DNA from: Clostridiales bacterium
GTDB taxonomy: Bacteria; Bacillota; Clostridia; Lachnospirales; Lachnospiraceae
DNA length: 16,134 bases
Reading direction: 5' to 3'
NCBI GenBank assembly: GCA_019416265.1
Contig: DXXQ01000077.1
Location: 1-16,134, forward strand
Program-made: the position numbers and the translations under genes
Shown: in pieces, positions 7,855 through 14,681 of the stretch
Numbering within the stretch: position 1 is the first letter of the stretch
How the letters are laid out: each line of letters starts with the position of its first letter
Notes under the pieces: generated by a model
What the model was told of the DNA's origin: nothing
The model's database searches: none
The model's input: the letters and a program-made list of their open reading frames with translations, nothing else

Positions 7855-8331
7855 ATGGAATATGTAACTTTGAATAACGGTGTAAAAATGCCGCAGCTCG
7901 GGTATGGTGTCTATCAGGTTACAAAAGACGAATGTGAATGCTGTGTCAGTGATGCCTTGAAAATCGGCTATCGTCTCATCGACACCGCTCAGAGCTATTT
8001 TAACGAGGAAGAAGTGGGTAATGCCATTGCAAAAAGCGGTATTCCCAGAGATGAAATTTTCCTGACCACCAAGGTCTGGATTGAGCATTACGGCTATGAA
8101 AAAGCAAAAGCATCCGTATTGGAATCCATGCGAAAATTACAAGTTGACTACCTTGACCTTTGTTTGCTCCATCAGCCTTTTGCAGATGCCTACGGTGCAT
8201 ACCGGGCATTGGAGGAACTGTATGACGAAGGAAAAATCCGTGCTATCGGCATTTCCAATTTCTATACTGACCGTATGGTGGATGAACGAAAACAGCAGCA
8301 CGACTGCACCAAAGATAAGAAAAACTGGTAA
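7855..8331 (+). CDS. Aldo/keto reductase, truncated to about half length
   Basis: N-terminal half of an NAD(P)H-dependent aldo/keto reductase of the 2,5-diketo-gluconate reductase type. The start ATG is preceded by AGGAGGAG. The catalytic tetrad is intact: D43 and Y48 in LIDTAQSYFNEE, K73 in TTKVW, H106 in CLLHQPF. The match continues through IRAIGISNFYTDRMVD (to residue 143). After that the usual continuation (the VNQ and nucleotide-binding half, about 130 more residues) is missing. A 15-residue polar tail, ERKQQHDCTKDKKNW, of unknown origin ends the frame. Without the C-terminal half of the TIM barrel and the cofactor-phosphate site, a working enzyme is unlikely; I treat it as a decayed gene still open and with a good ribosome site. 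It lies 15 bases before the next gene, in the MerR-controlled unit. Confidence 0.85.
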   Translation: MEYVTLNNGVKMPQLGYGVYQVTKDECECCVSDALKIGYRLIDTAQSYFNEEEVGNAIAKSGIPRDEIFLTTKVWIEHYGYEKAKASVLESMRKLQVDYLDLCLLHQPFADAYGAYRALEELYDEGKIRAIGISNFYTDRMVDERKQQHDCTKDKKNW

Positions 8332-8346
8332 TCGAGGAGGATATAC

Positions 8347-9027
8347 ATGAAAAAACCGTATATAATCTGCCACATGATGATGTCTGTGGACGGAAGAATT
8401 GATTGTGGCATGACTGTAAAAATTGCAGGTTCCGATGAGTATTATGAAACGCTGAGTGCTTTGGATGTTCCCGCAAATCTCAGCGGCAGGGTGACTGCAC
8501 AGCTGGAATTGGCAGAACCCGGTGTGTTTACAGCGAAGAATCCAACAGAGATAGTCCGAAAAGAAGGTTTCTCAAAAAAGCGGAGTGCAAACGATTATCA
8601 GGTGGTGGTCGATACCAACGGAACGCTACTGTGGTATGACGATAGAAACAGTGATTCTCCGTTGATTGTCATTATGTCCACAGAGGTTACAAAAGAGTAT
8701 CTTGCATATTTGGATTCCCTGCATATTTCATGGATCGTATGTGGTGAAAAGCATATTGATCTACATAAAGCCGTTGAAATTCTGCATACCGAGTTTGGCG
8801 TGGAACGCATGGCGATTGTCGGTGGAGGTACGATCAATGCTGCTTTCCTCAATGCCGGACTACTGGATGAAGTCAGTATTCTGCTCGGTCCCGGAATCGA
8901 TGGACGAAAAGGTATGACTGCTGCTTTTGACGGTTTGCCGTTAGACACAGAACCCGTTAATTTGAAGCTCATAAGCGTACAGCCCTATGACAATGGTGCT
9001 GTCTGGCTTCGGTATGCTCTGCACTGA
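8347..9027 (+). CDS. RibD C-terminal / dihydrofolate-reductase-fold family reductase
   Basis: A 226-residue stand-alone protein of the RibD-C (DHFR-like) fold, related to the reductase half of the riboflavin enzyme RibD but without the deaminase domain. Visible: MMSVDGRIDCG at 11-21, VVVDTNGTLLW in the first half, and the nucleotide-binding IVGGGTINAAFLNAGLLDEV followed by LLGPGIDG. It ends WLRYALH, as expected for a complete domain. GAGGAGG lies about 8 bases before the ATG. It is the last and only intact enzyme gene of the MerR-controlled unit and is followed by a strong terminator. Family members reduce pyrimidine or pterin-like substrates or are of unknown function; the substrate here cannot be told, and a riboflavin role is doubtful because no other rib gene is present. 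Confidence 0.86.
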   Translation: MKKPYIICHMMMSVDGRIDCGMTVKIAGSDEYYETLSALDVPANLSGRVTAQLELAEPGVFTAKNPTEIVRKEGFSKKRSANDYQVVVDTNGTLLWYDDRNSDSPLIVIMSTEVTKEYLAYLDSLHISWIVCGEKHIDLHKAVEILHTEFGVERMAIVGGGTINAAFLNAGLLDEVSILLGPGIDGRKGMTAAFDGLPLDTEPVNLKLISVQPYDNGAVWLRYALH

Positions 9028-9058
9028 TTGTTCTGCAAGTGCATCATAATTTCACGTA

Positions 9059-9114
9059 AAAAAGCCAAATCGGCAGCAAGGATTTTTCCCTATTGCCGAT
9101 TTGGCTGCTTTTTA
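9059..9114 (+). terminator. Intrinsic terminator after the RibD-C family gene
   Basis: AGCCAAATCGGCA (9063-9075) pairs perfectly with TGCCGATTTGGCT (9094-9106), followed by GCTTTTTAT. It closes the rightward unit and also separates it from the leftward remnant that ends at 9140. Confidence 0.9.
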
Positions 9115-9139
9115 TCTATCCAAAGTCTTTAATAAAGTA

Positions 9140-9480
9140 TTAAATCATCCCAAAATACTCAAATGCTTCTATAAGCGCTTTTTCTTTCTCCGGCGGACAT
9201 TGCGGCGGCTTAGCATTCACAGACTTCGGCTTATTATAATTCTCACGCTCGATGATACCACATTTCTGCTTAACCTGAGCAATATACAGACTGCTGACCT
9301 TGATACCGCTATGCTCCGGCACATAGTCCTTAATCTGCGTATAGGCTGCCCATCCTGAAATTCGGACATATCCATATCCTCCAGTGAGAACTCCGCCCGA
9401 ATTTTTTATGAGTTGACCACACCCTTGGAAAGCAAGACAAACGTCTCGACGATATTACCTTTTTCCCACAAGACCTCTCT
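9140..9480 (-). pseudogene. C-terminal remnant of a second RlmD-like 23S rRNA methyltransferase
   Basis: Reading leftward, about 9466-9409 gives GNIVETFVLLSKGVVNS, which matches the conserved end of RlmD/RumA methyltransferases (VET is the catalytic-glutamate segment). An in-frame TAA at 9406-9408 follows. The frame then continues KIRAEFSLEDMDMSEFQDG. Near 9347-9351 the frame shifts, and the new frame reads AAYTQIKDYVPEHSGIKVSS and on through LYIAQVKQKCGIIERENYNK and CPPEKEKALIEAFEYFGMI to the stop at 9140. This is the C-terminal extension that many Clostridia RlmD proteins carry. One nonsense change, one frameshift and the absence of the whole catalytic part make it a dead fragment. It cannot be the moved tail of the rlmD gene at 10445, because both copies carry the VET-VLLS segment with different residues. 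Family assignment is from memory of the extension. Confidence 0.72.
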
Positions 9481-9488
9481 ATTTTAAC

Positions 9489-10343
9489 CTAATCCTTCTG
9501 TGAGATTGTTTTCAATCTCGGGAGATTACTTAAACTCACTGTCTCCAATGTCTGTAACTGCTGTACTGTTAATTGACGCAGTAATTCCATTCGTTCTTTC
9601 TGGCTTTTTCCCTGATTGATCAAAATAGCATTATAACTTTCCAAATTCGCAAGTACCAGTAGTTGATTCAGTGTTGCTACATCCCTCATGTTTCCTTTCA
9701 CAGACGGATGTTCATCTTTCCATTGTTTTGCTGTCTTTCCAAAAAGGACAACATTCAACATGTCTGCTTCGTTCGCATATGTAAAAGAAATCTGAGCTGG
9801 TGTTAATTCTGTCGGAAGCAAGTTCTCTTTAATTGCATCTGTATGTATCCTGTAATTTAGCTTAGAGATTTCTCTATTTAAATTCCAGTTCAAAGATAAT
9901 CGGCTATTTTCATCAGTCTTTAATCTTCGATAATCTTTCATAATATATAACTGGAATTCCGGTGAAATCCACGTAGCAAACGACATGGCAATATCACTGT
10001 GAGCATAGGTACCACCATAACGCCCTGCTTTTGAAACAATACCAATTGCAGCAGTTGCTTCTATCCACTTCTTAGGTGACATTGTAAATGCATTTGTTCC
10101 CGCTTGCTTTCTAAACCCCTCGAATTCGAGGGGGTTAAAATCAGGATTATGAAGCCTCTCCCATAATCCCAGAAATTCTATAACATCCCGATTTCTCATC
10201 CAGTTTTGTATTACTGCGGCTGGATCGTCACTTTTATATCTGGCTATATCTGTCAATGATATAAATTCATTTTCAAAGTCTTGCGTATAAATGCCAATAT
10301 CTATTCCATTTGCATGAAGCGTATCTTTAATAACTTTTCCCAT
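9489..10343 (-). CDS. KilA-N domain-containing protein
   Basis: A 284-residue protein with an N-terminal KilA-N DNA-binding domain (about 1-140), seen in ENEFISLTDIARYKSDDPAA, VIQNWMRNRD, GLWE, and WIEATAAIGIVSKAGRYGGT followed by HSDIAMSFATWISPEFQLYI. The rest (about 150-284) is helical, with NLNREISKLNYRIHTDAIKE and a TYANEADMLNVVLFGKTAKQW segment typical of this stand-alone bacterial subfamily. The start is set at 10343 (MGKVIKDTLH) with AAGGA about 11 bases upstream; an open TTG seven codons earlier at 10364 is less likely. KilA-N proteins occur in phages and as single accessory genes in gut Firmicutes; their job here is unknown. The gene is clearly AT-richer than its neighbours, lies between two damaged RlmD tails, and has no phage genes around it, so it looks acquired. 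Confidence 0.85.
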   Translation of the reverse strand: MGKVIKDTLHANGIDIGIYTQDFENEFISLTDIARYKSDDPAAVIQNWMRNRDVIEFLGLWERLHNPDFNPLEFEGFRKQAGTNAFTMSPKKWIEATAAIGIVSKAGRYGGTYAHSDIAMSFATWISPEFQLYIMKDYRRLKTDENSRLSLNWNLNREISKLNYRIHTDAIKENLLPTELTPAQISFTYANEADMLNVVLFGKTAKQWKDEHPSVKGNMRDVATLNQLLVLANLESYNAILINQGKSQKERMELLRQLTVQQLQTLETVSLSNLPRLKTISQKD

Positions 10344-10382
10344 TGCACCGCACATCCTTCTCAAACAATCTATCCAATATTT

Positions 10383-10388
10383 ATTATA
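10383..10388 (-). promoter_or_regulatory. Possible -10 box for the KilA-N gene
   Basis: The minus strand reads TATAAT here, about 40 bases before the chosen start. The best -35 (TTGAAG) is 19 bases away, so the pair is imperfect. AAACAATC (10363-10370) and GATTGTTT (10410-10417) form an 8-base inverted repeat around it, which could be an operator or chance. Confidence 0.35.
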
Positions 10389-10444
10389 GTTGCATTAACG
10401 ATTGTTTCTTCAAAGCATCTATAACAATTGCACCTTCTCCAAAT

Positions 10445-11830
10445 TCAATCATTTATATGGCTATCTGGTGACTTGTGGGACAAAAGTACAACTGTTTCCA
10501 CATGAACGGTCCCGCCAAACTGATCGACAGGGCAGACACGGGAGAGAGAATAGCCGTTGGCACAGAGATATTTCAGATCCCGGGCAAGGGTGGCGCTGTC
10601 ACAGCTTACATAAACGATGCGTTTGGGCTGCATCTTTATCATGGTTTCCAGAAGGACCTCGTCGCAGCCTTTGCGCGGTGGATCGACCACAATGACATCT
10701 GCATAAACGCCGTTCTTTTCATATTCCCTGGGAAGGACCTCCTCGGCTTTTCCTGTGAAAAATTCTACATTGGAAATATTGTTTATCCGGGCGTTTTCGT
10801 TGGCATTTTCAATAGCCTGCGGAATGATTTCCACACCTCGCACAAATTTTGCCTTTTGGGCAAGGAAAAGGGAGATTGTGCCGATTCCGCAGTACAGATC
10901 CCATACCGTTTCATTTCCGTGAAGATCTGCATATTCCAGGGCTTTTTCGTAAAGCTTCTGTGTCTGCTTGGGATTAACCTGGTAGAAAGACAGCGGAGAA
11001 ATCTGATAGGAAATTTCTCCGATTTTATCGGTGATGTAGCCTTTCCCCCATAAAATCCGGATTTCTTCTCCCAGAATGACGTTGCTTTTCTTTTTATTTA
11101 CATTAATCGTGATGCTGGTCATTCCCGGAATTTCCCGAAGCCTCTCTGTCAGCTGGTCTTCGTGGGGAAGCTTTGTACCGTTGAGGATCAGGCAGACCAT
11201 TACTTCCCCTGTAAAATACCCGTAGCGGATCAGGATATGACGGACAAGTCCCTTTCCTGTTGTTTCATCATAGGGGGAAATATTCCATTTTTCCATATGG
11301 CTGATAACCCGGTCCAGAACCTCTTTGTTTTCCGGAACACCCAGAGCACAGTCACGATTTTCGATGATCGTGTGGGTTCTGCCGGCGTAAAAACCTGTGA
11401 CAATTTTGCCCTCTTTATTTCTTCCCACGGGAAACTGAGCCTTATTTCTATAGTGATAAGGCTCGTCCATGCCGATGATCGGTTCCATGGGGAGATCCCG
11501 AAAGCCGCCGATGCGCTTCAGATGTCCCCGGACCTTATTGGTTTTGAAGACAAGCTGCTGCTGGTAGGAAAGCGCCTGAAGCTGGCAGCCCCCGCACTGG
11601 CGGGCAAAGGCGCATTTAGGTTCCACTCTGTAAGGGGAGGGCTTCAGGATTTCCATGAGTTTTCCGTAGCCGTAATGCTTCTTTGCCTTCATAATTTTAG
11701 CTGTTACAGTATCTCCGATGACAGCATCCTTCACAAAGACGGTGAAGCCATCCGCTTTTCCAATGCCTTCACCGTCAACTCCGCAGTCTTCAATTTCTAA
11801 TGTAACAAGATCATTTTTGCGATATTCCAT
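10445..11830 (-). CDS. rlmD: 23S rRNA (uracil-5-)-methyltransferase, RlmD/RumA family
   Basis: SAM-dependent methyltransferase forming 5-methyluridine in 23S rRNA (U1939 in the model enzyme), about 461 residues from the ATG at 11830. Order: TRAM domain (about 1-60); iron-sulfur cysteines C73, C79, C82 (QCGGC) and C161; the YRNKAQFPV motif; SAM site DLYCGIGTISLFLA; VVDPPRKGCDE; catalytic C410 in YVSCDSATLA; and the base glutamate in HVETVVLLS. Everything needed for catalysis is present. A TTG at 11839 overlaps the yhaM stop (TTGA) and has AGGAG 4 bases before it; the ATG is 13 bases from the same site, so the start is not settled. The protein ends HKSPDSHIND. Family members with the longer tail continue here, and a degenerate continuation in another frame follows the stop. 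Last gene of the htrA-yhaM-rlmD operon. Confidence 0.93.
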   Translation of the reverse strand: MEYRKNDLVTLEIEDCGVDGEGIGKADGFTVFVKDAVIGDTVTAKIMKAKKHYGYGKLMEILKPSPYRVEPKCAFARQCGGCQLQALSYQQQLVFKTNKVRGHLKRIGGFRDLPMEPIIGMDEPYHYRNKAQFPVGRNKEGKIVTGFYAGRTHTIIENRDCALGVPENKEVLDRVISHMEKWNISPYDETTGKGLVRHILIRYGYFTGEVMVCLILNGTKLPHEDQLTERLREIPGMTSITINVNKKKSNVILGEEIRILWGKGYITDKIGEISYQISPLSFYQVNPKQTQKLYEKALEYADLHGNETVWDLYCGIGTISLFLAQKAKFVRGVEIIPQAIENANENARINNISNVEFFTGKAEEVLPREYEKNGVYADVIVVDPPRKGCDEVLLETMIKMQPKRIVYVSCDSATLARDLKYLCANGYSLSRVCPVDQFGGTVHVETVVLLSHKSPDSHIND

Positions 11831-11835
11831 AAAGA

Positions 11836-12783
11836 TCAAACGTCTCCTGTTCTTCTTAAGTTGGATTCAAAAAGCCTGTTATATCCAAGCCAGTCCTTTT
11901 TGCCCTTATCTGCGGCAAAAATTTCTGTCAGAGTTTCCATTCTGGCGTCTGTGTTATCTGCCAGATTCAGAGCGACTGCCTCTGCAAGGGCAGGCTTTTT
12001 CGGGGAACCGTATTCCAGCTCGCCGTGATGGGAGAGGATACAGTGGATCAGTTCGTTTTTAAGAACCTCCGGAAAATCCGGGATTTCCCGGGCAAGGTCA
12101 TGAATCATCTGGGCACCGATATAGATATGTCCCAGAAGCTGGCCTTCATCTGTATAATCGTTCAGCGGAAAAGCAGAAAGCTCCTTTGTTTTGCCGATAT
12201 CATGCAGAAGGGCAGCAGTGATCAGAAGGTCACGGTTGACGATGGGGTAAGTTTTGGCAATATAATCGCAAAGGCGGGTGACGCCCAAAGTGTGCTCCAA
12301 AAGTCCGCCGATGAAACCGTGATGTACAGTTTTAGCTGCAGAGTGACCCTGAAAGGCTTTGAGGAAATCCTGGTCTTCTACGAAGAGCTTTCGGAGAAGG
12401 GAGGATAAAAAGGGGTTCTTCACGCTGTTTATCATACCGAGAAGCTGTCCGTACATATCGTCGGTGCTGTTCTCACTTACGGGAAGATAATCCGAAGGAT
12501 CATATTCGTCCTCCACAGCCTTCCGCACACGCTTGATATTTACCTGCATGGCTCCTGCGAAGCTTGTGACATCACCTACTACATCGATATAGTCAAGGGT
12601 ATCGAAATCGTCGATTCCGTTGGAATTAGGATCCCAGATTTTACCGTCCATTACGCCTGTTTTGTCCTGGAGGATGATACTGTCGTAGGGTTTGCCGTTT
12701 TTGGTTACTGCGGACTGTTTCTGTTTGCAAAGATAAATTCCGCTGATTCTGTCTCCTTCATGTAATTCATTTAAAAAACGCAT
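11836..12783 (-). CDS. yhaM: 3'-5' exoribonuclease YhaM (OB-fold plus HD domain)
   Basis: Exoribonuclease that trims RNA (and single-stranded DNA) from the 3' end, 315 residues, the same as Bacillus YhaM. The N-terminal OB-fold nucleic-acid-binding part (about 1-95) includes LQDKTGVMDGKIWD and IDVVGDV. The HD phosphohydrolase domain (about 150-290) has its metal ligands in LLEHTLGV (H164), ALLHDIGKTKEL (H194-D195), LGHIYIGAQM, and ILSHHGELEYGSPKKP (H252/H253), and then NLADNTDARM. All expected ligands are present. AGAGG lies about 9 bases before the ATG. The gene starts 11 bases after the HtrA-like gene ends and overlaps or abuts rlmD, so it is the middle gene of a leftward operon. The pairing with rlmD suggests co-expression of RNA-processing functions; that is inference. 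Confidence 0.93.
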   Translation of the reverse strand: MRFLNELHEGDRISGIYLCKQKQSAVTKNGKPYDSIILQDKTGVMDGKIWDPNSNGIDDFDTLDYIDVVGDVTSFAGAMQVNIKRVRKAVEDEYDPSDYLPVSENSTDDMYGQLLGMINSVKNPFLSSLLRKLFVEDQDFLKAFQGHSAAKTVHHGFIGGLLEHTLGVTRLCDYIAKTYPIVNRDLLITAALLHDIGKTKELSAFPLNDYTDEGQLLGHIYIGAQMIHDLAREIPDFPEVLKNELIHCILSHHGELEYGSPKKPALAEAVALNLADNTDARMETLTEIFAADKGKKDWLGYNRLFESNLRRTGDV

Positions 12784-12794
12784 TCTGTCTGCCT

Positions 12795-14075
12795 CTATCT
12801 TTCTTCTATTTTTAATTTAAAAACCAATTCCACGCTTTCTTTGCCGGAAACTTTTCGTGTAATGGTAAGCTGCATTTCCTGTCTTGCGTCGGCGTTCTGA
12901 AGCACCGACTGGTAATCCTGCATGGTTTTTATTCTTGTGCCGTTTGCTTTGGTGATAATATCTCCGCTTTGGATTCCGGCCTCCCTGGCGGGAGAGTTAT
13001 CCTCCACATGATCTACATAAACACCGATAGGAAGGTGCAGTCTGTCGGACTGGGCCTGGGTAATGCCTGTCCCGTAAATTCCGGTGTAGTTGATTGCCTT
13101 CTGGTTCGTGAGACGCTCAATGAGCGGACGGATCTGGGAAACCGGCCACGCGCGGACCGTTTCTGTGGAATCAGCGCCCTGCTTCAGGATGATGCCCACT
13201 ACATTTCCGGAAAAATCCAAAAGAACACCGCTTCCGTCAGGGTGACCGTGCATATCGGTAGCAAGGATGCTGTACTCCGTATCCGCCATCTGGTCGATTC
13301 CGGAAACAGAGGTGATAATGCCGTAATCTACTGCGTCAATATCGCCGGAAGGACAGCCGATAGCAATGACGGGACTGTTTTGCGGCATTTGTGTGCTTGC
13401 TCCCAGATCTGCCACATACAGCATCTGGAGAGTTTTTGAGGTGAGCTGGGATTTTTCCACTCTGGCAACAAGAAGACCTGTCTGAGGGTCTTCTTTACAG
13501 ATCTTGGCAACGGAGGTGGAGCCATCCTGGAAGGTGGCTTCAAGATCGTGGATATCGTTAAATTTATCACCGTAGGTCAGGATATAAAGATCTGTATCTG
13601 TTTCCAGAAAAATAATTCCCTGAGAAGAATTATAGCTTAACTGTGTATCGTCAAGCATATTCTGATCCTGGGAAAGTCCCTTCATGGTGACGAGGGCCTT
13701 TCGGGGATTGGAAGATACTCTAAGAACCTCGCTGTAGATCGCCGTATAGTTGTCCAGCGGATTTGATGTTTCACCGGAAAGAGATGCCTCCGTCTGTTCC
13801 TCTGACTGAACGGAAGATGTGGTATCTTCGGATGGGGGAGGAGTTACGATCCTCAGATCAGGTTCCTGGACAGAAGAGAGTCCGAACTGTTCGATAAAAA
13901 CAGGGAACATCCCCACACAGGATGCAGATGCGCAGCATCCGAATAAAAGACCGCTGCCAATGATGGAAACCAGCTTCCGGGCAAGTCTTTTTTTGTCTAA
14001 TGGTTTCTTTTTGATCGTTTCATTGATGAAACGGTATTCGTTATTATCTGTATTTCTCTTGGTATTACGCCCCAT
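12795..14075 (-). CDS. Membrane-anchored HtrA/DegP-like protein with PDZ domain, protease triad degenerate
   Basis: A 426-residue protein: cytoplasmic basic N-terminus (1-33), one membrane segment (about 34-60, VSIIGSGLLFGCCASASCVG), an acidic Ser/Thr/Glu-rich linker (about 75-107), a trypsin-fold region (about 115-320), and a C-terminal PDZ domain (about 330-420; GVYVDHVEDNSPAREAGIQS then GDIITKANGTRI). It should face outside the cell. The catalytic histidine site, normally TNNHV, reads LTYGDKF (about 166-172). The DPETDLAVL aspartate is glycine in DPQTGLLVARV (about 196-206). The GNSGGP serine site reads PDGSGVLL, with S282 as the only triad residue kept. So it is probably not a protease but a scaffold or sensor. 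The ATG at 14075 is chosen for AGGAGT 8 bases upstream; an upstream frame extension to 14132 lacks a ribosome site. First gene of the operon with yhaM and rlmD. Confidence 0.87.
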   Translation of the reverse strand: MGRNTKRNTDNNEYRFINETIKKKPLDKKRLARKLVSIIGSGLLFGCCASASCVGMFPVFIEQFGLSSVQEPDLRIVTPPPSEDTTSSVQSEEQTEASLSGETSNPLDNYTAIYSEVLRVSSNPRKALVTMKGLSQDQNMLDDTQLSYNSSQGIIFLETDTDLYILTYGDKFNDIHDLEATFQDGSTSVAKICKEDPQTGLLVARVEKSQLTSKTLQMLYVADLGASTQMPQNSPVIAIGCPSGDIDAVDYGIITSVSGIDQMADTEYSILATDMHGHPDGSGVLLDFSGNVVGIILKQGADSTETVRAWPVSQIRPLIERLTNQKAINYTGIYGTGITQAQSDRLHLPIGVYVDHVEDNSPAREAGIQSGDIITKANGTRIKTMQDYQSVLQNADARQEMQLTITRKVSGKESVELVFKLKIEER

Positions 14076-14112
14076 AAATATTACTCCTGAATTACAAAAA
14101 CACCGGGCCTCA

Positions 14113-14143
14113 TTCATATAACATTTTACCAAAAATATATGAA
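14113..14143. promoter_or_regulatory. Inverted repeat in the HtrA-like gene's promoter region
   Basis: TTCATATA (14113-14120) and TATATGAA (14136-14143) are perfect 8-base arms 15 bases apart, about 40-70 bases upstream of the HtrA-like start. On the minus strand TTCATA and TATATG are 17 bases apart, and TAAAAT lies between them, so the repeat may overlap the promoter of the htrA-yhaM-rlmD operon. Operator function is a guess. Confidence 0.4.
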
Positions 14144-14349
14144 CTTTTTATGAATAAAAGCACATAATTTCTTTGACTTGTTCTTGATATTGCCTGGGAG
14201 CTGTCCGGTTCTGTGTTATTTCTGCTGTTTGCGCTGAGAAATACAGTAAATTGGGAAAGAAAACAAAGAAGAGAGCGCAGGAAATTTGCGTTGTTTTCCA
14301 GGGCAATTTTGAGGTGGGGAAATTTTTTGAAAAAATTTTTGAAAAAGTG
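14144..14349. other. Intergenic region between the htrA-like gene and the tRNA promoter, no gene seen
   Basis: AT-rich spacer between two divergent units. It ends with a run of alternating A and T tracts (about 14320-14346, with AAATTTTTTG and AAAAAATTTTTG) directly upstream of the tRNA -35 box, which could act as a promoter UP element. A leftward reading frame across this region and the tRNA is not a gene. Confidence 0.5.
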
Positions 14350-14378
14350 TTGACATTATGAAGAACTTTTGATATAGT
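14350..14378 (+). promoter_or_regulatory. Strong sigma-A promoter for tRNA-Leu
   Basis: TTGACA (14350-14355), 17 bases, TATAGT (14373-14378). Consensus -35 and near-consensus -10 at the optimal distance, about 50 bases before the mature tRNA. Confidence 0.9.
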
Positions 14379-14427
14379 ACCAATTGTCGCGAATGAAAGT
14401 TAAATTTCAACAAAAGAAATGCGATAT

Positions 14428-14512
14428 GCGGAAGTGTCGGAACTGGCAGACGAGCAAGACTAAGGATCTTGTGAGAAATGCGCTCGTGTGGGTTCAAGTC
14501 CCATCTTCCGCA
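14428..14512 (+). tRNA. tRNA-Leu, anticodon AAG
   Basis: Acceptor arms GCGGAAG (14428-14434) and CTTCCGC (14505-14511) pair fully, with A14512 as discriminator; CCA is not encoded. The anticodon stem CAAGA (14455-14459) / TCTTG (14467-14471) encloses loop CTAAGGA with anticodon AAG at 14462-14464, decoding CUU. A long variable arm (GAG...CTC) marks a class II tRNA, fitting leucine. The T arm is GTGGG-TTCAAGT-CCCAT. It stands alone, with its own promoter and terminator. A34 is unusual in bacteria and is expected to be changed to inosine. Confidence 0.94.
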
Positions 14513-14518
14513 TGAAAG

Positions 14519-14568
14519 AAAGCTTCTCAATGACAGGGAGATTCCTGGAGTGAGAAGCTTTTTGTTTT
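14519..14568 (+). terminator. Intrinsic terminator of tRNA-Leu
   Basis: AAAGCTTCTCA (14519-14529) pairs perfectly with TGAGAAGCTTT (14551-14561), followed by TTGTTTT. It begins six bases after the tRNA. Confidence 0.9.
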
Positions 14569-14681
14569 GCAAAAATTAGTACATTCGATCTGAATATTTC
14601 CGATAAAAAAGATCCCCCCACGCAGCCGATTCATCTATAGTAAATTTTACAGGGATCCCTTGGCATACAATATATTTCCTG

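Noticed and set aside
7504..8088. Leftward 194-codon frame
   Set aside because: It lies antisense to the MerR-type promoter, the cupin/hydrolase remnant and the aldo/keto reductase, all of which have recognisable sense-strand protein content.
10402..10440. Second copy of the mutS2 3' end (similar ACAAT...CCTTCTCCAAATTC wording)
   Set aside because: The likeness covers only about a dozen bases around the FGEG codons; position after rlmD makes a decayed RlmD extension the better reading.
14428..14512. tRNA-Leu as the attachment site of an integrated element
   Set aside because: No integrase, no repeated copy of the tRNA 3' end and no phage-like cargo appear on either side within the window.
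14216..14572. Leftward 118-codon frame across tRNA-Leu (contains the CGRWDLNPHE-type string)
   Set aside because: It is antisense to the tRNA gene. This string is a familiar spurious translation of tRNA-Leu/Ser genes, and there is no ribosome site.
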